Shown: in pieces, positions 1-6,377 of the stretch
Position numbering within the stretch: the stretch's first letter is position 1
How the letters are laid out: each line of letters starts with the position of its first letter
Assembly (NCBI GenBank): GCA_021736285.1
Contig: JAIPGE010000025.1
Coordinates: 1-11,865 of the forward strand
From: Candidatus Izemoplasma sp.
GTDB lineage: Bacteria > Bacillota_I > Bacilli_A > Izemoplasmatales > Izemoplasmataceae
Direction of reading: 5' to 3'
Length of the DNA: 11,865 nt
Program-made: the position numbers and the translations under genes
The notes under the pieces: model-generated
The model's database searches: none
Seen by the model: the letters and a program-made list of their open reading frames with translations, nothing else
Told to the model about the DNA's origin: nothing

Positions 1-49
1 GAGCAATTGATTCAACACTGGTGCCACCATATTTCATAACTATTCCCAT
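1..49 (-). CDS. lysC: Aspartokinase, N-terminal fragment (cut by window edge)
   Basis: Only the first 16 codons lie in the window. They read MGIVMKYGGTSVESIA, which carries the K-(F/Y)-GGTSV nucleotide-binding signature found at the extreme N-terminus of aspartate kinases. The family phosphorylates L-aspartate, the entry step to lysine, threonine and methionine. The ATG at 49-47 lies five bases after the lysA stop. Its ribosome site (GGTGA, about 54-58) overlaps the lysA TGA, so the two genes are translationally close and share one operon. That places it under the lysine riboswitch upstream of lysA, which fits a lysine-repressed aspartokinase. The rest of the gene, including any ACT domains, is beyond the left edge, so the isoenzyme type cannot be judged. 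Confidence 0.85.
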   Translation of the reverse strand, partial: MGIVMKYGGTSVESIA

Positions 50-53
50 GGTA

Positions 54-1346
54 TCACCGGTCTAACCACATTAAATGAGCATATGTTTCTCGTTCTACGA
101 CACATCTCGATTTACCATTGTTGACAAAAACAATGGCTGGACGTGGCATTTTATTATAATGGCTACTCATTGAATATCCGTAAGCGCCCGTTGTATAAAT
201 TGCTAGTATGTCTCCTGTTTCAGGTTTGGGTAATTTAGCGTTATGAACAAGGACATCGCCACTTTCACATAATTTTCCAGCAACTGTGTAAGTTTTTGTC
301 TTTAAATGTGTCATTTTGTTAGCAAGGTCACACGCATACTTTGCTTGATATAATGCTGGACGAATATTATCACTCATTCCCCCATCAACAAACACATAAT
401 TCTTGTTACCATATGTTTCTTTGACAAAGCCTACGGTATAAAGACTTATCCCAGCATTTGCGACAAGGCTTCTGCCTGGTTCAATAAATAATGTTTTGAT
501 ATCTAGTTGTAACTTTTTAAATGTTGTTTCTGCATGACTGATTAACTTTTTTAGTAATTCTGATAGTGGTTCCGGTGTGTCCACTTCTGTATAATAAACA
601 CCAAACCCGCCACCGATATTGAGTGTGTTGATGGTAATGTGGTATCTTTTTTCTATTTTCTTTACAAATTGACTCATCACGTCAATGGTTTTGATAAATG
701 GTGTTTCGCCAAAAACTTGTGATCCAATGTGACAGTGAAATCCTTCTAAGGTAACATAAAGTGACGCTTGATAGTTTGTCATGATCGTATCGATTTGGGT
801 ATCATCAAAAATACTTTCGCCAAATTTTGATGTTAACTTTGCGGTCACAATATATTCATGTGTATGGGCTTCTATACCAGGATTAACTCGAAGTAAGGTT
901 TTTATCTTTGTTTTCTTTTTGGTTGCTAAATCAATCAATACATTAAGTTCATCTTTGTTGTCAATAATAATTAATCCAACACCATAATCAATTGCCATTT
1001 GTAATTCTTCAATGCTTTTGTTGTTGCCATGGAAAAGCACTTTTGACATATCGAAGCCACTTTGATAAATCACATACAGTTCACCACCACTAACGCTATC
1101 CATATATAGATTATGATCGTTCATTATCTTAACAATTGTTTTATTTAATAGTGCTTTTGACGCATACGCTATGTTTGCGGTAAAGACTTTACTCTTAAAA
1201 TTATCTTTAAACAAATTAATTTGTGATATGATATGTGTTTCATCATATACATAAAGTGGTGACCCATATTGCGTGACAAGATCACGTGTTTTGATGCCTC
1301 CAATAAAGAGTGCATCATCTTTAATTTCTTGTGTTCCAAATAGCAT
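54..1346 (-). CDS. lysA: Diaminopimelate decarboxylase
   Basis: This PLP enzyme decarboxylates meso-diaminopimelate to L-lysine, the last step of lysine synthesis, in the cytoplasm. The 430-residue product has the full fold-type III layout. It has the PLP lysine in YASKA (K64), HCHIGSQ (204-210), the phosphate-binding glycine loop GGGFG (245-249) and EPGR (289-292). The catalytic Cys-Glu is in CESGDVL (C360, E361), and the C-terminal GAYGYSMSSHYN (387-398) contains the PLP/substrate tyrosine. Length is normal for the family. I start it at the ATG at 1346-1344. A GTG three codons upstream (1355) is part of the GAGGTGA ribosome site and is unlikely to be the start. It is the first gene after the lysine riboswitch and terminator and is followed five bases later by lysC. 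Confidence 0.96.
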   Translation of the reverse strand: MLFGTQEIKDDALFIGGIKTRDLVTQYGSPLYVYDETHIISQINLFKDNFKSKVFTANIAYASKALLNKTIVKIMNDHNLYMDSVSGGELYVIYQSGFDMSKVLFHGNNKSIEELQMAIDYGVGLIIIDNKDELNVLIDLATKKKTKIKTLLRVNPGIEAHTHEYIVTAKLTSKFGESIFDDTQIDTIMTNYQASLYVTLEGFHCHIGSQVFGETPFIKTIDVMSQFVKKIEKRYHITINTLNIGGGFGVYYTEVDTPEPLSELLKKLISHAETTFKKLQLDIKTLFIEPGRSLVANAGISLYTVGFVKETYGNKNYVFVDGGMSDNIRPALYQAKYACDLANKMTHLKTKTYTVAGKLCESGDVLVHNAKLPKPETGDILAIYTTGAYGYSMSSHYNKMPRPAIVFVNNGKSRCVVERETYAHLMWLDR

Positions 1347-1365
1347 AATATTCACCTCAGAGTAT

Positions 1366-1394
1366 TAAAAAATCAGTAGGCATGCCTACTGATT
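1366..1394 (-). terminator. Rho-independent terminator of the lysine riboswitch (expression platform)
   Basis: On the minus strand, arms AATCAGTAGG (1394-1385) and CCTACTGATT (1380-1371) enclose a 4-nt CATG loop, forming a perfect 10-bp stem that runs straight into a T-run. It lies between the L-box aptamer and lysA, where lysine riboswitches of Firmicutes place their transcription terminator. A second hairpin, ATTGAAT-ACGAC-ATTCAAT (1410-1392), overlaps its 5' arm by three bases. CTATTGA (about 1413-1407) could pair with TCAGTAG in the terminator arm as an antiterminator. The terminator stem is seen in the sequence; the switching model is inferred from the family. Confidence 0.85.
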
Positions 1395-1410
1395 GAATGT
1401 CGTATTCAAT

Positions 1411-1576
1411 AGTAATAGCGCCTCATTATATACATAATGGAGTCCAAGAGATATTTTCTCTCGTCCCAAGTTAAATGACTGATCACATCATTTTAACCTT
1501 CGGCATTTTTCCCTTTCATACCTGTTCGTTTGATCAGTGAACGGGTATTACTAATGTCAAATGCGCCTCTATACTT
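1411..1576 (-). ncRNA. Lysine riboswitch (L box) aptamer
   Basis: The minus-strand leader of lysA carries the conserved L-box elements in order. These are AGAGGCGC followed by AGTAA (K-turn/loop-E part of P2), a P2/P3 region with ACCCGTTC and GAACAGGT arms, GAAAGGGAAAAATGCCGAAGG (the GCCGAAG core), CTTGGGACGAGAG with its TCTCTTGGACT partner, and a closing GAGGCGC. P1 is formed by AGTATAG at the 5' end and CTATTACT at the 3' end with one bulge. Bound lysine stabilises P1 and favours the downstream terminator. It therefore should switch off lysA-lysC when lysine is plentiful. The call rests on motif order and pairing plus the lysine gene behind it. Confidence 0.95.
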
Positions 1577-1587
1577 TATTACATGTC

Positions 1588-1616
1588 ACTATATCACATC
1601 AAAGTATCTTTGTAAA
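1588..1616 (-). promoter_or_regulatory. Promoter of the riboswitch-lysA-lysC operon
   Basis: Read on the minus strand, a -35 TTTACA (1616-1611) and a -10 TATAGT (1593-1588) are separated by exactly 17 bp. Transcription would start near 1581, a few bases before the riboswitch P1 stem. This is the best sigma-A-type match in the divergent spacer. No equally good promoter was seen for the opposite dapL-patA operon. Confidence 0.75.
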
Positions 1617-1676
1617 CAAATACATTGAAAATTTTTCATTAATAATGTAACCTAGAAATAATTGGTGGTGTATATG

Positions 1677-2810
1677 ATGAAAACATTAAAAGAATATCGA
1701 AGAGCGTTACATCAAATCCCTGAACTCTGTTTAGAGGAATATAAAACCAGTGCGTATTTAAAAGACGTATTGCGTGGGTTTGGCTATGATCCTTTCTCAT
1801 TATTAGACACAGATGTTTTGGTTTATATTGATGCCAATAGTGATGAAACCATTGCCTTTCGTAGTGACATTGATGCCTTGCCTGTTGCTGAAGAAACAGG
1901 GGTATCATTTCACAGCCAGCACGAGGGAAAGATGCATGCTTGTGGACATGATGGACATATGAGTATGTTGCTTGGACTTGCTGACTATTTAAAGGATAAA
2001 CAAGCGATGTTAGAAAAGAACATCTTATTGATTTTTCAACCTGCAGAAGAAAGTATTGGTGGGGCAAAACTTTTATGTGATAAAGGACTATTAGAAACGT
2101 ATCATGTGAAGGCAATTTTTGGTGTTCACCTTTTTCCTGAATTAGAAGAAGGCATTCTCGGCTCTAAAAAAAATGAATTCATGGCCATGGCAAGTGAAGT
2201 AACCATCAAAGTTCATGGTAAGTCTAGTCATGGAGCAATGCCGCATCTTGGTGTTGATGCCAATCTTATTTTAAGTAAGTTATTAATCGATTTTCAAACA
2301 ATACAAACACGCTTTTTATCTCCTTTAGAATATTCAATTATTACTTTTGGAAAAATGGGTGGTGGAACTGTCCGTAATGCCGTATCTGATTATGCGTTTA
2401 TGGAAGGTACTATTCGCGCGTTTGATGTTGCGGGTTTTAATACAATTAAAGAGTCAATTCGTACCATAAGTAAGCAATATGAAACAACTTATAACTGCAC
2501 AATTGATATAGATATGTCAGAAGGCTATCTTCCTGTCATTAATGATCCATCATTGTATAATAAATGGAAAAAAGCTATGCGTTCTTTTACCGTTCATGAA
2601 TTTGATAAACCGTTGATGATTGCTGAAGACTTTAGTTTTTATCAGGACCGTGTTCCTGGTGTTTTCTTCTATGTGGGAACAAAAAATGAAGCGCTTAATT
2701 ATACTTATTCTTTACATCATCCCAAATTTAACTTTGATGAGAAAGTTTTAGAAACTGGTCTAAAAGCCTATCAAACATTACTAAAAGAGATGGGGGCCCT
2801 CGATGTCTAA
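1677..2810 (+). CDS. dapL: N-acetyldiaminopimelate deacetylase (M20 metallopeptidase family)
   Basis: It is predicted to remove the acetyl group from N-acetyl-LL-diaminopimelate in the acetylase branch of DAP/lysine synthesis, in the cytoplasm. The 377-residue product is an M20 aminoacylase-type zinc hydrolase. It has FRSDIDALPV (61-70), the metal motif HACGHDGH (87-94; C89 and H91 as ligands), QPAEE (121-125), GVHLFP (149-154) and GKSSHGAMPH (181-190) of the dimerisation domain. A late LHHPKF supplies the final histidine. Wording around DIDALPV and HEGKMHACGHDGHM is close to Bacillus YkuR/DapL, and patA follows, so DapL is preferred over a generic amidohydrolase. The start is ATG 1677, six bases after GGTGGTG; ATG 1674 is possible. 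The gene overlaps patA by eight bases. Confidence 0.85.
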   Translation: MKTLKEYRRALHQIPELCLEEYKTSAYLKDVLRGFGYDPFSLLDTDVLVYIDANSDETIAFRSDIDALPVAEETGVSFHSQHEGKMHACGHDGHMSMLLGLADYLKDKQAMLEKNILLIFQPAEESIGGAKLLCDKGLLETYHVKAIFGVHLFPELEEGILGSKKNEFMAMASEVTIKVHGKSSHGAMPHLGVDANLILSKLLIDFQTIQTRFLSPLEYSIITFGKMGGGTVRNAVSDYAFMEGTIRAFDVAGFNTIKESIRTISKQYETTYNCTIDIDMSEGYLPVINDPSLYNKWKKAMRSFTVHEFDKPLMIAEDFSFYQDRVPGVFFYVGTKNEALNYTYSLHHPKFNFDEKVLETGLKAYQTLLKEMGALDV

Positions 2811-3927
2811 CTATATTAAAAAAACCATCAAAGAAATTGAAATTTCTGGTATTAGACAAGTCAATGAACGGGCCAATGCGATTGATGACTGTATCAAACT
2901 GACGTTAGGTGAATTAGACTTTAATACTCCTTTACGGATAAAAGAAGCCGCTATACAAGCGATTAAAAACAATCAGACAAAATATACAACGAATTACGGT
3001 ATTGACTCTTTAAGAAAACACATTGCTTCACAATATGATTATGACACAAAAAATGTGATTTTAACGGTTGGCACAACTGAAGGTTTGGCAGTCGTTATTA
3101 AAAGTGTTGTTGATACGATTGATGAGGTCATTATTCCAACACCTGGCTATGTCGGTTATGCGCCTTTAATCCACTTAGAAGGTGGTCGTGTTATCGAATT
3201 AGATACCTTGAAAAGCAACCATATCATCACAAGACAAAGTCTAGAAACAGCTTATAGCAATCACACAAAAGCATTAGTCATTACATCACCAAATAATCCA
3301 ACAGGCAATGTGTTAACACCTGAAGAAATCAAAGCGATTAGTGACTTTATTATTGATAAAGATATTTTATTGATCAGTGATGAGATTTATCACGACATCA
3401 CATTCACAACGCCTTTTTCTTTTGCGAATATTAAAGCCTTAAAAGAGAGACTGGTCGTGTTGGGTGGATTTTCAAAAAGCCATGCGATGACCGGCTTTCG
3501 CATTGGATACATTTTAGCAGATGAATCATTAATCAATCAATTTATTAAAGTCCATCAATATACCGTAACATCCACATCTACAATTAGTCAATATGCGGCT
3601 TTAGAAGCAACACAATTCAAATTTAATGAAATGCTTGATACTTTGCAAAAAAGACGTGATTATGTATTGGAACGACTTGATGCAATCAACATTCCATATA
3701 TCAAACCAAACGGTGCTTTTTATGTCTTTTATAACATCAGTGATACACATATGACTTCAGAAGACTACTGCATAAAACTATTGGAAAGATACAAGGTCGC
3801 ATTGGTTCCTGGTGCATTTTTTCTTGGTAATCACGACACATATGTACGATTATCTTATGCGACTGATATGAATACATTACAACGCGCATTAGATAAAATC
3901 GAACAATTTCATAAAGATATGTCTTAA
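2803..3927 (+). CDS. patA: N-acetyl-LL-diaminopimelate aminotransferase (class I/II PLP aminotransferase)
   Basis: It is predicted to interconvert N-acetyl-2-amino-6-oxopimelate and N-acetyl-LL-diaminopimelate with glutamate as amino donor, just before DapL. The 374-residue protein is a fold-type I aminotransferase. It shows TSPNNPTGNV (cofactor asparagine), SDEIYHDI, the Schiff-base lysine in GGFSKSHAMTGFRIGY (K225) and a C-terminal VRLSYAT with the substrate-carboxylate arginine. It starts inside the last codons of dapL (8-bp overlap) behind a G-rich GATGGGGG ribosome site, so the two are translationally coupled. The specific substrate comes from this coupling. By sequence alone it could be a general aromatic or aspartate-family aminotransferase. 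It ends at a bidirectional terminator. Confidence 0.78.
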   Translation: MSNYIKKTIKEIEISGIRQVNERANAIDDCIKLTLGELDFNTPLRIKEAAIQAIKNNQTKYTTNYGIDSLRKHIASQYDYDTKNVILTVGTTEGLAVVIKSVVDTIDEVIIPTPGYVGYAPLIHLEGGRVIELDTLKSNHIITRQSLETAYSNHTKALVITSPNNPTGNVLTPEEIKAISDFIIDKDILLISDEIYHDITFTTPFSFANIKALKERLVVLGGFSKSHAMTGFRIGYILADESLINQFIKVHQYTVTSTSTISQYAALEATQFKFNEMLDTLQKRRDYVLERLDAINIPYIKPNGAFYVFYNISDTHMTSEDYCIKLLERYKVALVPGAFFLGNHDTYVRLSYATDMNTLQRALDKIEQFHKDMS

Positions 3928-3933
3928 TAGATT

Positions 3934-3974
3934 AAAAAAAAGACACCATTTTAAACTGAAATGGTGTCTTTTTT
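3934..3974. terminator. Bidirectional terminator shared by patA and the convergent membrane-protein gene
   Basis: Arms AGACACCATTT (3941-3951) and AAATGGTGTCT (3959-3969) form an 11-bp stem with a 7-nt loop. The stem is flanked by an A-run on the left and a T-run on the right, so it can stop RNA polymerase from both sides. The right arm lies inside the last codons of the minus-strand gene, whose stop codon falls in the loop region. Confidence 0.9.
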
Positions 3975-4604
3975 AATACGATCAGTAAAGCGCAACAATA
4001 TTCCCAATATAATTCCTAAACTTGCCGCAAAGATAATTCGGTACGCTTCTGGCAATAAAAATGTGATTGTGTGCGCAGGAATCCAAAAGAATGGAATGGT
4101 GCGAAACAGTGTAATCTGATAAAAATTGCCCCAATTGATCCCATTAATGATATCTCTAAGTTTAGGATGATGGTTACTTTTCAATGAATTTAAATACGTA
4201 TCACTAATCCGGTGCAAACTCATCATTGTTGGTGCAAATGTATAATTAATGATGATTGACACAAATAGGGCAAAAGCAAATATGCTGTTTTCCCAAGGTA
4301 ATATGTTATTAGCTTGCAAAGTCTTAACGCCATTTGGGTAAATTTGAAACATTAAATAGATGACAACACCAATAATGCCCCACACCACTGCTTTATGGAT
4401 TATTTTAGGTGGCATTTGCCAGGTACCTACTTGTAAACGATACCCAATAATATCTCCAATTGAAGCTAAAAAGAAAAACTTTATAAAACTCATAATTAAT
4501 GGATAAGCCCCAGCAAATTTCAACACAGGTGGTAACATTAATCCAATTACAATTAGAACAGTTATTACAATAATGCCCATAGTCATTACAATATCACTTT
4601 TCAT
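3951..4604 (-). CDS. Mpv17/PMP22-like integral membrane protein
   Basis: The 217-residue hydrophobic protein has about five membrane segments (roughly 7-27, 36-54, 72-88, 106-124 and 176-206). Several positions recall the Mpv17/PMP22 family of peroxisomal and mitochondrial membrane proteins. There is an early SIGDIIGYRL (48-57; human MPV17 has GLGDIISQQL), FAP (123-125; also FAP in MPV17), and a C-terminal W-I-P, then TF, then P-E-A-Y-R (174-189), against WP, NF and PLHYR. The ATG at 4604 follows AAAGGACG, a good ribosome site. The family's role is poorly defined (channel or stress-related), and no substrate can be named here. It is a single-gene unit, divergent from the cupin gene. The family call comes from remembered motif comparison and not from a profile search. 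Confidence 0.6.
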   Translation of the reverse strand: MKSDIVMTMGIIVITVLIVIGLMLPPVLKFAGAYPLIMSFIKFFFLASIGDIIGYRLQVGTWQMPPKIIHKAVVWGIIGVVIYLMFQIYPNGVKTLQANNILPWENSIFAFALFVSIIINYTFAPTMMSLHRISDTYLNSLKSNHHPKLRDIINGINWGNFYQITLFRTIPFFWIPAHTITFLLPEAYRIIFAASLGIILGILLRFTDRIKKDTISV

Positions 4605-4677
4605 TAATCGTCCTTTCTAACCATATATTTACGACTGATATACTTAAAATAGTTCTTCTATCTGTCTTATATTTTTT

Positions 4678-4700
4678 GCAGGTTGCAGGTTTTAGAACCT
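4678..4700. repeat. Tandem heptamer and small inverted repeat upstream of the Mpv17-like gene
   Basis: Two direct copies of GCAGGTT (4678-4684 and 4685-4691) run into an inverted repeat AGGTT-TTAG-AACCT (4687-4700). On the minus strand a possible -10 TATAAG (4671-4666) lies immediately downstream. The repeats would then fill the -35/-10 spacer of the membrane-protein gene and could be a regulator site. No good -35 is present at normal spacing. Confidence 0.35.
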
Positions 4701-4756
4701 AACCTTCTTCTCTTTTCCGATTATTTCAAATTTTGTTAAATGTGAAAATCATATCC

Positions 4757-4770
4757 GTGATTTAAATCAC
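4757..4770. promoter_or_regulatory. CRP/FNR-type operator candidate
   Basis: A perfect 14-bp palindrome GTGATTTAAATCAC, continued on the right by A, gives the layout (C)GTGA-N6-TCACA. This differs by one base from the classical TGTGA-N6-TCACA site of the CRP/FNR superfamily. Its centre (4763.5) is about 41.5 bp before the predicted cupin transcription start, the position used by class II activators. Confidence 0.55.
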
Positions 4771-4792
4771 ACATCTAACTATTATTTTAGTG

Positions 4793-4798
4793 TATAAT
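4793..4798 (+). promoter_or_regulatory. -10 element of the cupin gene promoter
   Basis: A consensus TATAAT sits 37 bp before the chosen ATG, with transcription expected near 4805. The hexamer 17 bp upstream is CACATC, a very poor -35, and the CRP/FNR-like palindrome ends there. This looks like an activator-dependent promoter. Confidence 0.65.
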
Positions 4799-4835
4799 AG
4801 ATATATATATAAATCATTTTGAAAGGATGGTTAAC

Positions 4836-5156
4836 ATGATTCATTTTAATTTAGATAACTTAGAAGCCACTATTAACAAACGAGGTGTTCATGCAAAAAC
4901 AGTCGTTAGTCATGATTATACAACCATCAAGAACTTAATCTTAGAAGATGGTGATGTCATTCCACCACATCAAGTAAATGTTGATGTCACGTTTTTCATC
5001 TTAGATGGCAAAGGTGAAATCACAATTGGTAATGACACAAAAATAATCAACCCCAATGACGTTGTTTTATGTCCACCGAAAACGCCAATGTCTGTTAAAG
5101 CCAATCAAGGCTCTCATCTAAATTTCTTAAATATTAAAACACCAGGCATTGAATAA
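4836..5156 (+). CDS. Small single-domain cupin protein
   Basis: The 106-residue protein is a single cupin_2 beta-barrel. The core reads PPHQVNVDVTFFILDGKGEI (43-62), then IGNDTKIINPNDVVLCPPKTP (64-84). The layout (xxPHxxxVDVFFYVLEGxG) is that of small stand-alone cupins common in anaerobic Firmicutes. The metal site is degenerate. H45 is the only histidine of motif 1, with no HxH pair and no glutamate, and the usual PH of motif 2 is PM (M85). C79 is a possible extra ligand. Metal binding is therefore doubtful and no reaction can be assigned. I start at ATG 4836, eight bases after AAGGA; the in-frame ATG at 4827 lies inside the ribosome site. It is a single gene with its own operator-like promoter and terminator. 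Confidence 0.8.
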   Translation: MIHFNLDNLEATINKRGVHAKTVVSHDYTTIKNLILEDGDVIPPHQVNVDVTFFILDGKGEITIGNDTKIINPNDVVLCPPKTPMSVKANQGSHLNFLNIKTPGIE

Positions 5157-5166
5157 TTTTTAAACC

Positions 5167-5206
5167 ACACACCGCTCATAGATACTGATTGAGCGGTGTG
5201 TTTTTA
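5167..5206. terminator. Terminator between the cupin gene and convergent sua5
   Basis: Arms ACACACCGCTCA (5167-5178) and TGAGCGGTGTGT (5190-5201) make a 12-bp stem with an 11-nt loop, followed by a T-run on the plus strand. The minus-strand exit is less T-rich (TTTAAAAATT), so it is strongest for the cupin gene but may also end sua5, whose stop codon overlaps the right edge. Confidence 0.88.
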
Positions 5207-6226
5207 TAATTGTTTGACTTGATAATTTGCGGCCTTTAATAATCTATTCATAATTGCTTTTCCCAGATCTTGATCATCGAATGCTTCAATGTAGATCGAT
5301 GCAATATTCTTTTCATCCATTGTTCTTAATGCCAAGAAAATGTTTTTTGCAATAAGTGATTTATCATCTAATGGACCCAATGGAAATGTGTGGCTATGAG
5401 GAAGTTTTTGACATAACTCATTGCTGGCGATAACACCAATTGTATTATCTTGTGTATCAAGATATTTAATGATATTCTTATGCGTGCCTTCTAATAATGT
5501 CACATTACCTTTTGGCGCATAATGGCGATATTTCATACCGGGTGCTTTAGGAATTGTCTGATCTGTAATAACTGTACTCTCATCAAGAATAGCTTTATTT
5601 AAAATGGTTTCGATCATTGATTTAGTAATTGCCCCTGGTCTTAATATAACTGGCTTACTTTGTGTTACATCAAGAACAGTCGACTCTAAACCAACAGTTG
5701 ATTGTCCACCATCGATGATGACATCCACTTTGCCATTTAGATCATCGTAGACATGTTTAAAAACTGTTGAAGATGGGGTGCCACTAATATTTGCGCTAGG
5801 CGCACAAATAGGTATCTTTGCTTGTTGAATTAACTGTCTCGCAATATGATGACTCGGCATCCGGATTGCCACAGTATCTAAGCCCCCAGTAATTTGATTA
5901 GGGATAATTGGTTTCTTTTTAAACACAAGTGTGAGTGGACCAGGCCAAAACGCATTCATCAGTTTTTTTGCATCGCAACTGAGTTCTTTTGCATACAACG
6001 ACACAGCTTCTTTTTCAGCAATATGGACAATTAATGGGTTGTCTGATGGTCGGCCCTTGACTTGATAAATATGGCTTGCCGCATCTTTATCTAATGCATT
6101 AGCACCAATGCCATAAACCGTTTCCGTCGGAAAAACAACCAATCCACCTTGTTGGATAATGGTTGCGGATGTTTGAATCACATCGTCTATTGGATCAGAA
6201 TCAATATGAAATATTTTTGTTTTCAT
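5204..6226 (-). CDS. sua5: L-threonylcarbamoyladenylate synthase, long Sua5 type
   Basis: The enzyme condenses L-threonine, bicarbonate and ATP to threonylcarbamoyl-AMP, the first step of t6A37 formation on tRNAs that read ANN codons. The 340-residue protein has the full two-domain Sua5 form (like Bacillus YwlC, not the short TsaC). The YrdC domain covers about residues 10-200, with PTETVYGIGANAL (33-45), KGRPSDNPL (57-65), CAPSANISG (141-149), GLESTV (179-184) and RPGAIT (196-201). The linker motif APGMKYRHYAPKG (228-240) folds over the active site, and a Sua5 C-terminal domain follows to the end. The ATG at 6226 is preceded by AAGGTAGA. It is a single gene here, away from the prfA/prmC neighbourhood seen in Bacillus. 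The partners TsaB, D and E are not in the window. Confidence 0.95.
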   Translation of the reverse strand: MKTKIFHIDSDPIDDVIQTSATIIQQGGLVVFPTETVYGIGANALDKDAASHIYQVKGRPSDNPLIVHIAEKEAVSLYAKELSCDAKKLMNAFWPGPLTLVFKKKPIIPNQITGGLDTVAIRMPSHHIARQLIQQAKIPICAPSANISGTPSSTVFKHVYDDLNGKVDVIIDGGQSTVGLESTVLDVTQSKPVILRPGAITKSMIETILNKAILDESTVITDQTIPKAPGMKYRHYAPKGNVTLLEGTHKNIIKYLDTQDNTIGVIASNELCQKLPHSHTFPLGPLDDKSLIAKNIFLALRTMDEKNIASIYIEAFDDQDLGKAIMNRLLKAANYQVKQL

Positions 6227-6259
6227 TTTTATCTACCTTCATTAAAAAGTTTACAGTTG

Positions 6260-6288
6260 ATTATACCAAAAAAGTCGACAATATGAAA
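6260..6288 (-). promoter_or_regulatory. Probable sua5 promoter (extended -10)
   Basis: On the minus strand a TGG-TATAAT extended -10 (hexamer 6265-6260) lies 33 bp before the start codon. The hexamer 17 bp upstream, TTTCAT (6288-6283), is a poor -35. It forms one arm of a 15-bp inverted repeat ATGAAA-TGT-TTTCAT (6283-6297) that might bind a regulator, though such short AT-rich repeats can be chance. Confidence 0.5.
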
Positions 6289-6324
6289 TGTTTTCATCTA
6301 AATCTTGTATTATTAAACACGACG

Positions 6325-6354
6325 TTTTTATTTTGTTCATATTTTTTGTAGAAT
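6325..6354 (+). promoter_or_regulatory. Possible selO promoter
   Basis: TTTTTA (6325-6330) and TAGAAT (6349-6354) are spaced 18 bp apart and end 23 bp before the selO start codon. Both hexamers are imperfect and the region is strongly AT-rich, so this is a weak call. Confidence 0.35.
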
Positions 6355-6377
6355 GAAGTATAGAAAAAGGTGAGTCG

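Noticed and set aside
1639..2115. Minus-strand open frame of 158 codons opposite dapL
   Set aside because: It lies fully antisense to the strongly conserved DapL N-terminal half and has no family motif; its His/Tyr-rich composition is that of a shadow frame.
4798..4813. AT dinucleotide run as a phase-variation repeat
   Set aside because: The run is short and interrupted, lies in an AT-rich leader between the -10 and the ribosome site, and the genome background makes it likely by chance.
6163..6351. Plus-strand open frame of 62 codons across the sua5 start and spacer
   Set aside because: It overlaps the sua5 N-terminus and promoter, has no convincing ribosome site and shows no recognisable protein.
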